A DNA stretch of 64,000 nucleotides from Mycolicibacterium aurum (GCF_900637195.1 NZ_LR134356.1:5456001-5520000); one strand, 5' to 3'; shown: positions 41,993-51,448, counted from the stretch's first letter. Notes: generated from the letters alone by a model not told the origin. Numbers and translations: made by a program.

Positions 41993-42425
41993 CACGATCA
42001 ACGCTCCTTTTCCCACGCCTCCGGACCGTGCCGCCGGAGTCTTGTGAAGTACTCACCTGATAGACGTGGCCGACAGCGGGAACCGCATGCGCCGAAGCAG
42101 TGATGTGCGCCACGCGGCTGCCGCGTGTCGGTGCGGAGAAGCCAGACACGGCGGTGCCCCCGCAGATGGGGGGATCGGCGGGGGCACCTGTCACGTGGCG
42201 GAGACGTTCGCGTCCAACTGCGTCACGTCGCGTCGCGTCACCCAGCGTACGTATCCAATCGCGTTGCATCGCGTCGGGATCGCCGACGGGCCATGCTCGG
42301 TCGGGCGCGGCGGTGACTCGGCCCCCCGCTTTCCCTCGCGCGAACAGCAACAGCGCCACGTGCCGGTCGGTCTTGAAGACCGTCCGCCACGTGGCGCTGA
42401 TGCTTCTGTGGGTGGCGCCGAGGAG
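41993..42425. other. 433-bp gene-poor region with hairpins, downstream of katA
   Basis: I see no convincing gene here. It holds a hairpin at 42153-42188 (GGTGCCCCCGC / GCGGGGGCACC) and a larger nested hairpin at 42351-42399. A GCGTC-rich stretch lies near 42220-42290. Confidence 0.6.
42351..42399 (-). terminator. Nested hairpin after katA
   Basis: CAGCGCCACGTG (42351-42362) pairs with CACGTGGCGCTG (42388-42399). An inner stem CGGTCT/AGACCG sits in the loop. It is 27 bp after the catalase stop on the minus strand and probably ends its transcript. Confidence 0.7.
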
Positions 42426-43871
42426 CTAGCCGCCGTTGCGCACGCCCTCCTCGACCTTCTTGCCGAGATCCGGGTCGACATTGCGCCAGTACTCGAACAC
42501 CCGCGACAGCACCGGCTCCTTCACACCGTCCGAAACATGGCCGATGATGTTGCTCGCCAACCTGTCTCGGGCCGCGTCATCGAGGACTTCCCGAACCAGG
42601 GTGCCCGCCTGGCCCCAGTCGTCGTCCTCGGCACGCAACGCGTAGGCGGTACGCACCATGTCTCCGTCGGAGGCCCAGTGCACCTCGGCGGCGCGCTTCG
42701 GGTCGGCCTCGGGGCCACCCATCGAGTTCGGCGCGTAGACAGGGTCGGTCGCGTTGCGGATACGCATCGCGCCGTCCTTGCTGTAGGCACGGACCTCGGT
42801 GTGGGGTTCGTTGACCGGGATCTGCTTGTAGTTCACCCCGAGCCGGGCGCGGTGGGCGTCGGCATAGGAGAACCCGCGGGCCAACAGCATCTTGTCCGGG
42901 CTCAGCCCGGTGCCCGGGACGACGTTGTTCGGCTCGAACGCGGCCTGCTCGATCTGGGCGTGATAGTCGACCACGTTGCGGTTCAGCGTCATCTTGCCGA
43001 CCTGCTGCAACGGATAATCGCTGTGCGGCCACACCTTGGTCAGATCGAATGGGTTGTACCGGTAGGTCTTCGCATCTTCGAACGGCATGATCTGGACGTG
43101 CAGCGTCCACGTCGGGAAGTTGCCGTCCTCGATCGAGGTGAACAGGTCGCGCTGGTGATAGTCGCCGTCCTCACCGGCCAGGCGATCGCCCTCTTCCTGG
43201 GTGAGGAAGTCGATGCCCTGATCGGTCTTGAAGTGGTACTTGACCCAGAACATCTCGTCGTCGGCGTTGACCCAGCTGTAGGTGTGGCTGGAGTACCCGT
43301 TCATGTGCCGCCAGGTCTTGGGGATGCCCCTGTCACCCATCAGCCAGGTGACCTGATGGGCCGACTCGGGTGAGAGCGTCCAGAAGTCCCACTGCATGTG
43401 ATGGTCGCGAAGGTTGTTGGCGGCCATCCGCTTCTGGCTCCGGATGAAATTCTGGAACTTCATCGGGTCGCGGATGAAGAACACCGGGGTGTTGTTGCCG
43501 ACCATGTCCCAGTTGCCCTCGCTGGTGTAGAACTTCAGCGAGAACCCGCGCGGATCGCGCCAGGTGTCTGGGCTGCCGCGCTCGCCGGCCACCGTCGAGA
43601 ACCGGGCGACCATCTCGGTCTTGACGCCGGGCTGCAGAAACGCCGCCTTGGTGAACTGGGTGACGTCGTGTGTCACCTCGAACTCACCGAACGCGCCGCC
43701 ACCCTTGGCGTGCGGCTGACGCTCCGGGATGCGCTCGCGGTTGAAGTTGGCCATCTGCTCGATCAGGTAGTGGTCCTGCAGCAGAATCGGCCCGTCGGAG
43801 CCGACGGTCAGTGAGTGTTCGACGCTGGGTACCGGCGCACCGGCATCAGTTGTTGCGTACTTCTCTATCAT
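42426..43871 (-). CDS. katA: Monofunctional heme catalase (KatA-type, small subunit)
   Basis: A 481-residue clade-3-like catalase. The active-site His is in QPHAKGGGAFGEFE, the distal Asn in VGNNTPVFFIRDP, and the heme-ligand Tyr in GFSYADAHRARLG. The C-terminus ends soon after the barrel domain with no large-subunit flavodoxin-like extension. ATG at 43871 has AGGAGGA. It breaks down hydrogen peroxide. No FurA or OxyR gene is adjacent, so its control is not visible here. Confidence 0.95.
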   Translation of the reverse strand: MIEKYATTDAGAPVPSVEHSLTVGSDGPILLQDHYLIEQMANFNRERIPERQPHAKGGGAFGEFEVTHDVTQFTKAAFLQPGVKTEMVARFSTVAGERGSPDTWRDPRGFSLKFYTSEGNWDMVGNNTPVFFIRDPMKFQNFIRSQKRMAANNLRDHHMQWDFWTLSPESAHQVTWLMGDRGIPKTWRHMNGYSSHTYSWVNADDEMFWVKYHFKTDQGIDFLTQEEGDRLAGEDGDYHQRDLFTSIEDGNFPTWTLHVQIMPFEDAKTYRYNPFDLTKVWPHSDYPLQQVGKMTLNRNVVDYHAQIEQAAFEPNNVVPGTGLSPDKMLLARGFSYADAHRARLGVNYKQIPVNEPHTEVRAYSKDGAMRIRNATDPVYAPNSMGGPEADPKRAAEVHWASDGDMVRTAYALRAEDDDWGQAGTLVREVLDDAARDRLASNIIGHVSDGVKEPVLSRVFEYWRNVDPDLGKKVEEGVRNGG

Positions 43872-43967
43872 GTTCCTCCTCAGGGATGAGCGGCGTCTCT
43901 CGGCTGTGGCCGTCGTCCTCACAAGGTTCGTACCCAAAGCGCGGACGAAACATCCCGAAACCGACGA

Positions 43968-44370
43968 TCAGGGCCGCTGCGGGGCTGGTGTCGGCGGTCC
44001 GCCCGGTCCTGCGAACCCACCCGGTCCGCCCGGTCCGAAAGAGCCGGGGAAGCCGGGCCCGCGTTCGAACCCGCCGGGCGGGAACATCCCGGGACCCGGG
44101 CGCTGCATCATCTCGTGTCCGCGATGGTGGTACCGCTGACCGTCGCCGACGTTCTTGCCGAGGACGAATCCCGTGCCGAAGATGACCGCCACGATGAACA
44201 CCGCACCGGCGACGATCCCGACCCATGCGGCCACCTGGATCAGACGGCTGGGCCGCTGCGGGACGTAGACGGTCTGCGGCGCCGCGGCGGGCACCGGTCG
44301 CAGGCGCCGCGGCGGGCACCGGTCCGGTGGTGGCCTCGGACTGACCCGGGGCTGGTGTGGATTCGCTCAT
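43968..44370 (-). pseudogene. Pro/Gly-rich single-pass membrane protein, frameshifted by a 25-bp tandem duplication
   Basis: The natural start MSESTPAPGQSEATTGPVPAAAP at 44370 runs into a duplicated segment: 44278-44299 equals 44303-44324, an offset of 25 bp. The frame is therefore lost. The other frame resumes in the second copy as PAAAPQTVYVPQRPSRLIQV, one membrane helix (VAAWVGIVAGAVFIVAVIFG), and a Pro/Gly/Phe-rich tail to 43968. A GTG at 44294 could start a 108-residue product that lacks only the first 20 or so residues, so partial function is possible. The ancestral protein would be of a type common in mycobacteria, role unknown. Confidence 0.75.
44278..44324. repeat. 22-bp direct repeat with 25-bp period
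   Basis: 44278-44299 and 44303-44324 are identical 22-mers separated by 3 bp. The 25-bp offset shifts the reading frame of the membrane protein gene. Confidence 0.88.
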
Positions 44371-44447
44371 GGCGACGATCCTCCACCCTTATTCGCAGCA
44401 GGTGTGAAAGGGAGCGCTGTGAATCCGGTATGAGGGTGCGGGCGGGG

Positions 44448-46145
44448 TCACCCGTCGGCGAGAAGCGCCTCCAACGCGGTGTCCGCCTGGTCCGAGCTGT
44501 CTCCGGTGACCGCCTGCCACAAGAGGGCGCACAGCCACGCGACGGCGACGGCGCCTGGGTCCGGACGGCCGATCGCCCGTTCGCCGACGTAGGCAGCCCG
44601 GCCCCGGCCGCCGACCATCTCAGCGGTAGCTCCGGCCCCCTCGATCGCCGCCAGCACGGACGTACCGTCCAGGCCCTCGACGTCGCGGCGACCGGCGTCG
44701 TCGACGACAGCCGCAAGTGCGTCGACCAGGGTTCGGTCGCCGCGTTGCGCCCCGCCTGCCCGTTGCACCGCAGTCAACGCGTCGCCCAGCCCGGCGAGTA
44801 CGGCACCGGCGAGCGCGTCACCGGGCGCATCCGCGGCGCGGGACGCGATGCCGCCGAACACCAGCCCGAGCAGGGGGCCACTCGACCCGCCGACGTCGTC
44901 GAGAAAGGCCGAGGCGAGGTGGCCGAGGTCGGCCACCAGGTCATCCTCGGCGTCTCCACGTCGCACGGCATGCGACACCCCCACCGCGATGTTGTCACCG
45001 AAGTCCCCGTCGCCTGCCGCCTGATCGAGGGCGTTGAAGTGGTCGCGGAGGCGCTCGGTCCGGTCGGCCAGATTCTGCAGCCATGGCGACGCATGTGTCG
45101 ACGCGCCCTCCTCCCGGCCCGTGGCGTGCACGTCGTCGACCCCGGCGAAGACTGTCGGACGGGGCAGGCCGGGCGTGCCGTGATCGGCGTACCAGTGCGG
45201 CAGCCACTCCGGGTCGGCATCGACCACCGTGAGGCTGACGCCACGCATGTCCAGTGCCGTGCAGTAGGCGCCGGTCACGAGGCTACGAATGGGTACTCGG
45301 CGTGCCATCAGGGCCCGCGCCGCGGCGTCGCCGAAGTGCAGCAGTTCCAGCTGGCCTGTCCCGCCCAGACCGTTGACGAGCACCACCACCCCCTCGGGCG
45401 CGGACAGGTCGGCCGTCAGCGCGTCGACCATCCTGTCCACCAGGCCGTCGAGATCTGTCACATCGATGCGTTCCCGTGCGGGCTCGCCGTGGATACCGAC
45501 ACCGAATTCGAGTGACCCCGGCGACACCTCGAAGGCGCGGCCGCCGTCGCCGGGGCTGCGATGGGCTTCGGAGGCCACCGCGACCGTGCGCGACCTGGCG
45601 ACCACGTCGCGACCGAGTGCGGCCAGCTCCGCCAACGACCAGCCCGCGTCGGCGGCCGCGCCGAGCACCTTCTCGACGATCACCGTGGCCGCGGTGCCCC
45701 GGCGGCCCACCTTGCCCGCGTCGCGCGAACCCCAGTCGTCGTCGACGAGCACCTGCTCGACCGCGATGCCGTCGGCGCGCAGACGCTCGGCGGCGATGGA
45801 GAAGTTGAGGACGTCGCCGGTGTAGTTCTTCACGATGTGCAGCACACCGTCGGGCAGCGCGACCTGCGCGCTGGCCGCATAGATCTGGCGGTTGTGTGGC
45901 GAGGTGAAGATCTCACCCGGGCAGGCGGCGTCCAACCCACCGCGGCCGACGAAGCCGCCGTGCATCGGCTCGTGACCGGCGCCGCCGCCGCTGACCAACG
46001 CCACCCGTCTGCCCTCGGCAGGTCGCCTGGTGAACAGGTAGGCCGGATCGCTGGAGTACTCGACCCCCTCGCCCGCCACCATGGCCAGCCCCGAGAGTCC
46101 CGCACGTGCACGTTTGGCTCTGTCGGCAATGAACAGCACGGTCAT
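44448..46145 (-). CDS. Dihydroxyacetone kinase, fused DhaK-DhaL (ATP-dependent)
   Basis: A 565-residue two-domain kinase. The DhaK part (about 1-330) has SGGGAGHEPMH and the substrate-binding His in EFGVGIHGEP. The DhaL part (about 360-560) has LDQAAGDGDFGDN, which binds Mg-ATP, and GGSSGPLLGLVF. It phosphorylates dihydroxyacetone or related trioses. The fused, ATP-using form differs from the PTS type. With methanol dehydrogenase in the same window a role in C1/C3 metabolism is possible but not shown. No regulator is adjacent. Confidence 0.92.
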   Translation of the reverse strand: MTVLFIADRAKRARAGLSGLAMVAGEGVEYSSDPAYLFTRRPAEGRRVALVSGGGAGHEPMHGGFVGRGGLDAACPGEIFTSPHNRQIYAASAQVALPDGVLHIVKNYTGDVLNFSIAAERLRADGIAVEQVLVDDDWGSRDAGKVGRRGTAATVIVEKVLGAAADAGWSLAELAALGRDVVARSRTVAVASEAHRSPGDGGRAFEVSPGSLEFGVGIHGEPARERIDVTDLDGLVDRMVDALTADLSAPEGVVVLVNGLGGTGQLELLHFGDAAARALMARRVPIRSLVTGAYCTALDMRGVSLTVVDADPEWLPHWYADHGTPGLPRPTVFAGVDDVHATGREEGASTHASPWLQNLADRTERLRDHFNALDQAAGDGDFGDNIAVGVSHAVRRGDAEDDLVADLGHLASAFLDDVGGSSGPLLGLVFGGIASRAADAPGDALAGAVLAGLGDALTAVQRAGGAQRGDRTLVDALAAVVDDAGRRDVEGLDGTSVLAAIEGAGATAEMVGGRGRAAYVGERAIGRPDPGAVAVAWLCALLWQAVTGDSSDQADTALEALLADG

Positions 46146-46220
46146 CGGCCACTCCCTACTGTGTGGGCGTCTGCACCACCATCATGTCCTGCAGACGGCG
46201 TCGGCAAACGTCGGCGCCCG

Positions 46221-47321
46221 TCAGGGTTTCACCGGGTTCACCGCGTACTGGATGACCCGGTAGGGCGTCCCGCCACGCGCGGTGGTGTTCCACTGGCTGA
46301 CGAATACGCGCACCGCGTCCGGGGTGGAGCTGGGCGAGATGTAGCCGCCGTAGGGCTGGGCGAGCCGATTGTCCTGGGGCGGTGGCAGGACCTCCACCGG
46401 ATCCGGCCACGGCGCGGCCACCACGACCGTGGTCACAGGCGCTGTCCCCAATCCCGTTGGCGCGTCGGCGACCCGGATCTCCATGTTGCCGGTGCTGGCG
46501 TTGAAGTACGACAGCACCGCGTCGCCGTCGATCTGGCGCACGCTCATCTCCCCCACCCGGTCATCCCACAGCGGGACAGGTTCGCCGCCCCAGCCGAGGC
46601 CGGTCCAGCCCTGCCAGGTGGCCCGGTCGGTGAACGTCTCCGGAGTCGCCCGGTAGAGCACCACCGGGCCACTACGGTCGAAACTGTTGGCCACGATGTA
46701 GACCCAGCCGCTCGCCGACTCGGCAGTCGGGATCGGGTCGTAGTAGCCGCTGATCTGCGACTGCAACCCGCCCGCGTAGCCGGCATCCCGCCGCGAACCC
46801 GGGACCGTCCGCCAATTGCCCTGGCCGGCTTCGGCTTTCACCAGCCGCGAGTTCTGCGGGCGCAGGTCCTTGGTGGTGGTGACCATCATCCAGTTCTCCC
46901 GGTTGATCTCGATCACGCCTGCGGGCAGCTGCGATTCGCCGGGTGCTGTCGCGTCCGCCAGCAGCGGGGTGTCGACGCCGGTCACACCGTCGTAGCGCAC
47001 CCCACCCGGATCGTCGAGGGAGTCGCCCACCACGTGCAACGCGATCGGGGAGTACCAGCCGCCGAAACCCACCGCCTGGCCGGCGAAGCTGTCGCCGCAG
47101 ACCTGCAGAATTCCGCTCGGAAACTCCATGAACTCGCAGAGATCGGTCGCGCCGATCCCGTAATCAACTGTCGGCGTGCCAGTTCCGGCCGTGGGCCCCA
47201 GCCGCAACACCTGACCGGGCATGAGCGGCGGCAGCGGCGCCGGTGTGGCGGCTGCAGGCGCAACGGTGTTCCACGCGCAGACGGTCACGAAGACCGCACA
47301 TGAAATACCGTGCCCGCGCAA
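46221..47321 (-). CDS. Exported DUF4185-like beta-propeller protein (Rv3707c-like)
   Basis: A roughly 366-residue protein with a hydrophobic export-type start (GISCAVFVTVCAW) and an Ala/Pro-rich cut region. Later blocks GWYSPIALHV, QISGYYDPIPTAESASGWVYIVANSF and WQGWTGLGWGGEPVPLWDDR fit the DUF4185 family of five-bladed propeller-like exported proteins. The start is uncertain: no ATG fits before the signal sequence, and TTG at 47321, 2 bp after the asd stop, is my choice. GTG at 47288 would cut the signal short. It is in the place of Rv3707c next to asd. Confidence 0.72.
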   Translation of the reverse strand: MRGHGISCAVFVTVCAWNTVAPAAATPAPLPPLMPGQVLRLGPTAGTGTPTVDYGIGATDLCEFMEFPSGILQVCGDSFAGQAVGFGGWYSPIALHVVGDSLDDPGGVRYDGVTGVDTPLLADATAPGESQLPAGVIEINRENWMMVTTTKDLRPQNSRLVKAEAGQGNWRTVPGSRRDAGYAGGLQSQISGYYDPIPTAESASGWVYIVANSFDRSGPVVLYRATPETFTDRATWQGWTGLGWGGEPVPLWDDRVGEMSVRQIDGDAVLSYFNASTGNMEIRVADAPTGLGTAPVTTVVVAAPWPDPVEVLPPPQDNRLAQPYGGYISPSSTPDAVRVFVSQWNTTARGGTPYRVIQYAVNPVKP

Positions 47322-47322
47322 T

Positions 47323-48357
47323 TCAGAGACTTGCGGCCAGCAACTCGGCGATCTGAATCGTGTTGAGTGCCGCGCCTTTTCGGAGGTTGTCCCCCGAGAC
47401 GAAGAGTGCCAGGCCGCGCCCGTCGGGCACACCGTGATCCTGACGGATCCTGCCGACGAGGGAGTCGTCCACCCCCGCGGCGGCCAGCGGTGTGGGCACA
47501 TCGACCAGCGTCACACCGGGCGCGGAGGCCAGGATCTCGGTGGCCTTCTCGACCGACAACGGTTGAGCGAACTCGGCATTGATCGACAGCGAGTGGCCGG
47601 TGAACACCGGGACGCGCACGCAGGTCCCGGAAACGGCGAGGTCCGGGATTCCGAGGATCTTGCGACTCTCGTTGCGCAGCTTCTGATCCTCGTCGGTCTC
47701 ACCCGAGCCGTCGTCGACGAGCGCACCGGCCAGCGGAATGACATTGAACGCGATCGGCGCCACGTACTTGTTGGGCGCCGGGTACGCCAGCGCTGAACCG
47801 TCGTGCACCAGCTGCTCGGCGCCGTCGATGACGGCCCGGGTCTGCGAGGCGAGTTCCTCGACACCGGCCAGTCCACTACCCGACACCGCCTGGTAGCTCG
47901 ACACGATCAGCCGGGTGAGCCCGGCCGCGTCGTGCAACGGCTTGAGTACCGGCATCGCGGCCATGGTGGTGCAGTTGGGGTTCGCGATGATGCCCTTGGG
48001 CCTGTTCCCCGCATCTCTGGTGAAGTTGACCTCCGACACCACCAGCGGCACGTCGGGGTCCTTGCGCCACGCCGACGAATTGTCCACCACCACAGCGCCT
48101 GCGGCGGCGAAGCGCGGCGCCTGCACCCGCGACATCGTCGCGCCGGCCGAGAACAGCGCGATGTCCAGGCCGGTCGGATCGGCTGTCTCGGAGTCCTCGA
48201 CCTCGATCTCGCGGCCGCGGAACTCCAGCTTCTTGCCCGCCGACCGCGCCGAAGCGAAGAACCTGACCTCGTCAGCGGGGAAGTCGCGCTCCACCAACAG
48301 ATTCCGCATCACCTGACCGACCTGGCCGGTGGCGCCCACCACACCGATGCTGGTCAT
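47323..48357 (-). CDS. asd: Aspartate-semialdehyde dehydrogenase
   Basis: A 344-residue enzyme that reduces aspartyl phosphate to aspartate semialdehyde for lysine, threonine, methionine and diaminopimelate. NADP site GVVGATGQVGQVM; catalytic Cys in GIIANPNCTTMAA; VSSYQAVSGSG is also typical. It is 32 bp downstream of ask and co-transcribed with it, as in other mycobacteria. Confidence 0.96.
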   Translation of the reverse strand: MTSIGVVGATGQVGQVMRNLLVERDFPADEVRFFASARSAGKKLEFRGREIEVEDSETADPTGLDIALFSAGATMSRVQAPRFAAAGAVVVDNSSAWRKDPDVPLVVSEVNFTRDAGNRPKGIIANPNCTTMAAMPVLKPLHDAAGLTRLIVSSYQAVSGSGLAGVEELASQTRAVIDGAEQLVHDGSALAYPAPNKYVAPIAFNVIPLAGALVDDGSGETDEDQKLRNESRKILGIPDLAVSGTCVRVPVFTGHSLSINAEFAQPLSVEKATEILASAPGVTLVDVPTPLAAAGVDDSLVGRIRQDHGVPDGRGLALFVSGDNLRKGAALNTIQIAELLAASL

Positions 48358-48389
48358 CTATATTTCCCGTCGCTTCGCTCGCCCCATGA

Positions 48390-49655
48390 CTACCGCCCCG
48401 TTCCCGCGTAGACGACCGCTTCCTCGTCACCGCCGAGGCCGAACGCCTCGTGCAGGGCGGCGACGGCGCGGTCGAGCTCGGTGTCCTTGATCAGCACCGA
48501 GATGCGGATCTCGGAGGTGGAGATCAGGTCGATGTTGATGCCCGCCTTCGCCAGCGCCTCACAGAACGTCGCCGTCACCCCGGGGTGCGAACGCATTCCG
48601 GCACCGATGAGCGAGACCTTCCCGATGTGATCGTCGTAGAGCACCCGGGTGAACCCGATCTCGTCCTGCAGCGCGGTGAGCTTCTCCACGGCGCCCGGGC
48701 CGCTCTCCCGCGAACACGTGAAGGTGATGTCGGTCTTGCCGTCCTCGACCTTGGAGATGTTCTGCAGCACCATGTCGATGTTCACGTCCGCGTCGGCGCA
48801 GGCGCGGAACACCTGGGCGGCGTAACCCGGAACGTCGGGAAGCCCGACGACCGTCACCTTCGCCTCGCCGCGGTCATGTGCAACTCCGGTGAGGATGGCG
48901 TCTTCCATCGGGATGTCCTCCATCGATCCTGTGACGAGAGTGCCCGGCTTGTCGGTGTACGACGAGCGGACGTGGATGGGCAGGTCGTACCGGCGCGCGT
49001 ACTCGACGCAGCGCAGCATCAGCACCTTGGCACCGGCGGCAGCCATCTCCAGCATCTCCTCGAAGGAGACGGTGTCGAGCTTGCGCGCGTTCGGCACGAT
49101 GCGCGGGTCGGCGGTGAAGATGCCGTCGACATCGGTGTAGATCTCGCAGACGTCGGCGTTCAGTGCCGCGGCGACGGCGACGGCGGTGGTGTCCGAGCCG
49201 CCGCGTCCGAGTGTCGTGACGTCCTTCGTGTCCTGGCTGACGCCCTGGAACCCGGCGACCAGCACGATCTGCCCCTCGTCGAGCGCCGCACGCAGCCGGC
49301 CCGGGTTGACGTCGATGATCTTGGCGTTGCCGTGGGTGCCGGTGGTGATGACGCCGGCCTGCGACCCGGTGTACGAGCGGGCCTGCGCCCCGAGCGACTC
49401 GATCGCCATGGCGACCAGGGCGTTGGAGATGCGTTCGCCGGCGGTCAGGAGCATGTCGAGTTCGCGGACCGGCGGGGCCGGCGAGACCTGTTTGGCCAGG
49501 TCCAGCAGCTCGTCGGTGGTGTCACCCATCGCCGAGACCACCACGACGACGTCGTTGCCCGCCTTCTTCGTCTCGACGATGCGCTCGGCCACACGGCGGA
49601 TTCGCTCGGCGTCGGACACCGAGGATCCGCCGTACTTCTGTACGACGAGCGCCAC
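48390..49655 (-). CDS. ask: Aspartokinase (with internal beta-subunit start likely)
   Basis: A 421-residue aspartate kinase, the same length as M. tuberculosis Ask. VQKYGGSSV (kinase site), TLGRGGSDTTAVA and two C-terminal ACT domains with VNIDMVLQNIS and INIDLISTSEIRIS are present. The start is GTG at 49655. As in other actinobacteria, an internal in-frame start near residue 244-250 (MEDIPMED) probably also yields the separate regulatory beta subunit. It is feedback-controlled in the family. Operon with asd. Confidence 0.95.
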   Translation of the reverse strand: MALVVQKYGGSSVSDAERIRRVAERIVETKKAGNDVVVVVSAMGDTTDELLDLAKQVSPAPPVRELDMLLTAGERISNALVAMAIESLGAQARSYTGSQAGVITTGTHGNAKIIDVNPGRLRAALDEGQIVLVAGFQGVSQDTKDVTTLGRGGSDTTAVAVAAALNADVCEIYTDVDGIFTADPRIVPNARKLDTVSFEEMLEMAAAGAKVLMLRCVEYARRYDLPIHVRSSYTDKPGTLVTGSMEDIPMEDAILTGVAHDRGEAKVTVVGLPDVPGYAAQVFRACADADVNIDMVLQNISKVEDGKTDITFTCSRESGPGAVEKLTALQDEIGFTRVLYDDHIGKVSLIGAGMRSHPGVTATFCEALAKAGINIDLISTSEIRISVLIKDTELDRAVAALHEAFGLGGDEEAVVYAGTGR

Positions 49656-49740
49656 TGAACTGCCTTTCCGGTCCTGGGAGATTCCCATAAAGGATAAAGG
49701 CTCGGTGCACCTGGTTTTTCCCGCCGGTAGCCTGCCCCCT

Positions 49741-50322
49741 GTGCCAGCAGATCGGTCGGCCGATACGTCGGTCCCCATCCACCCCCCGATCGCCGAGCGG
49801 TGGAGTCCACGCGCGTTCGATCCCGACGCCGAACTGACGCGGACGGATCTGGTCGCTCTGCTGGAAGCCGCCCGATGGGCACCGACCTGGGGCCGCCGCC
49901 AGCCGGTGCGTTTCGTGGTCGGGCGGCGCGGTGACGGCACCTTCGCGACCCTTGCCGGGCTGCTCAGACGCGGCAACAGCTACGCGACGGCGGCCGGCGC
50001 CCTGATCCTGTTGTGCGCCGACGAGGGTGAGGACGACAAGACCACGCTGTACTCCGCGGTGGACGGCGGCGCCGCCATGGGCAACCTGCTCATCGAGGCG
50101 GTCGCGCGGGGCCTGATCGCCCACCCGATGGCGGGGTTCGACGCGGCCGGTGCGGCGGACGCGTATGCGCTGCCCGACGGGCTCCGGCCGCTGGTCGTGA
50201 TCGCCGTCGGCTGGCTCGGCGACCATGCCGACGTGCCGGACGACGTCGCCGAACGCGACAGCGCGCCCCGGCATCGATTGCCGCTGGACGAGATCGTCTT
50301 GAACTGGCCGGCGGGCTCCTAG
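49741..50322 (+). CDS. Nitroreductase-family protein
   Basis: A 193-residue flavin-type protein. IAERWSPRAFDPDAELTRTD, then LLEAARWAPTWGRRQPVRFVV, is the nitroreductase FMN-binding start, and DGGAAMGNLLIEAVARGLIAHPMAGFD is the dimer and FMN segment. It reduces nitro or quinone groups with NAD(P)H in the family. The start is GTG at 49741; no strong ribosome site decides it. It is divergent from ask by 85 bp and its last 4 bases overlap the convergent hydrolase gene. Confidence 0.88.
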   Translation: MPADRSADTSVPIHPPIAERWSPRAFDPDAELTRTDLVALLEAARWAPTWGRRQPVRFVVGRRGDGTFATLAGLLRRGNSYATAAGALILLCADEGEDDKTTLYSAVDGGAAMGNLLIEAVARGLIAHPMAGFDAAGAADAYALPDGLRPLVVIAVGWLGDHADVPDDVAERDSAPRHRLPLDEIVLNWPAGS

Positions 50323-51347
50323 CCCACGCCCAGGAACCTGAACGGTTCGGCTTTGGCGAACTGGGCGCTGGTCTCGCCCGTGTAGACGGTCTTCTGCCCT
50401 TCGCCGAGCCCGAGTGTCAGCGTCGGCGCGCCCTCGCTGAAGTCGAGGTTGTCCAGATCGACCCAGAAGGTGCTCGGCGACAACGCCGACTCGAAGAAGT
50501 ACCGCAGCGAGGTGTGGTCCATGGCGGTGCGCCAGCGCGTCGAAGAGATGTTCGGCGCGTCGGGCGTGGTGATGCCGTACGGCACGGAGGCGTTGCGCAC
50601 CACGCCGAGCGTCACGGCGACGGCTTCGAGCGGATCGGCGGTCTTCGGCACTGCATCGATGTAGAACGACGCGCGCACGAACCGGTCGGCAGCGCGGTTG
50701 GTGCCCGGCAGCATCACCGTGCCGCCGATCTGGTTCCAGTACTCGGTGATCGCGAGCTGCTTGTCGAAGATCGGCGAGTTCGTCATCACCTGGTAGTCGC
50801 GGCCGTGGTGGATCACCTGCTCGCCGTCGATGTACTCGACGATCGCGCTGTCACCGCTCGCATCCGACAGCGCGAGATGCAGTGTGGCCAGCCGCTGCTG
50901 GCCGGGCACCTCGATGGTCACCACGTGCAACGGCGTCGCGGTCAACGCGGCGACGGTCTCGGCCACGGTCGCGAAGTTGTCCAGTACGTACTGAGCCCAC
51001 AGCGACAGCGCCACCGCCGGGCGGTCACCGCCGTCGGACGGGTACTGGGATTCGGCCAACCACAACAGGTTCGCGCCCAAGCCTGCCTCGTTGAGACCGT
51101 CGGTGGTGGAGATGTCGTATCCACTCGCGACCACGCTGCCGTACTTCGACGTCCACGTCGCGGAGTTCGGGCCCGCGCTGCCGCTGCGGGACACACCCCG
51201 CGGCAGCACCCACAGATTGGTGCCGATCTCGACTTCCCAGTCCATCGACCGTCCGGTCACAATCCGTTCGCCGGTACCGAGGTAGACCACGCGGGTGCAC
51301 ACCAGGAGCACCGTACAGCCAATTGCCAGGCTCAGCATTAACCTCAT
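50319..51347 (-). CDS. Choloylglycine hydrolase/penicillin acylase-like Ntn hydrolase, exported
   Basis: A 342-residue protein of the linear-amide C-N hydrolase family. After a short hydrophobic start (MRLMLSLAIGCTVLLV), Cys17 in CTRVVYLG is the expected N-terminal nucleophile after cleavage. GRSMDWEVEIGTNLWVLPRG and DGLNEAGLGANLLWL are family blocks. It would hydrolyse an amide, such as a conjugated bile acid, N-acyl homoserine lactone or penicillin; the real substrate is unknown. The start codon at 51347 overlaps the candidate GlnR site upstream of amt. Confidence 0.85.
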   Translation of the reverse strand: MRLMLSLAIGCTVLLVCTRVVYLGTGERIVTGRSMDWEVEIGTNLWVLPRGVSRSGSAGPNSATWTSKYGSVVASGYDISTTDGLNEAGLGANLLWLAESQYPSDGGDRPAVALSLWAQYVLDNFATVAETVAALTATPLHVVTIEVPGQQRLATLHLALSDASGDSAIVEYIDGEQVIHHGRDYQVMTNSPIFDKQLAITEYWNQIGGTVMLPGTNRAADRFVRASFYIDAVPKTADPLEAVAVTLGVVRNASVPYGITTPDAPNISSTRWRTAMDHTSLRYFFESALSPSTFWVDLDNLDFSEGAPTLTLGLGEGQKTVYTGETSAQFAKAEPFRFLGVG

Positions 51348-51390
51348 CGCAACGTGCAGAAGCCGTCCGCGTAACAGAACCGTCCGTTAC
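51338..51390. promoter_or_regulatory. Candidate GlnR-type sites upstream of amt
   Basis: TTAAC-N6-GCAAC at 51338-51353 fits the AC-N9-AC spacing of actinobacterial GlnR boxes. GTAAC-N10-GTTAC at 51371-51390 is a second, inverted candidate. Both lie 60-110 bp before amt. Confidence 0.4.
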
Positions 51391-51448
51391 TGCCAGTGAT
51401 CGGCCCCACTTCCAATGACGAGGGCCGCCGTCACAGGAGAACCTCTCA

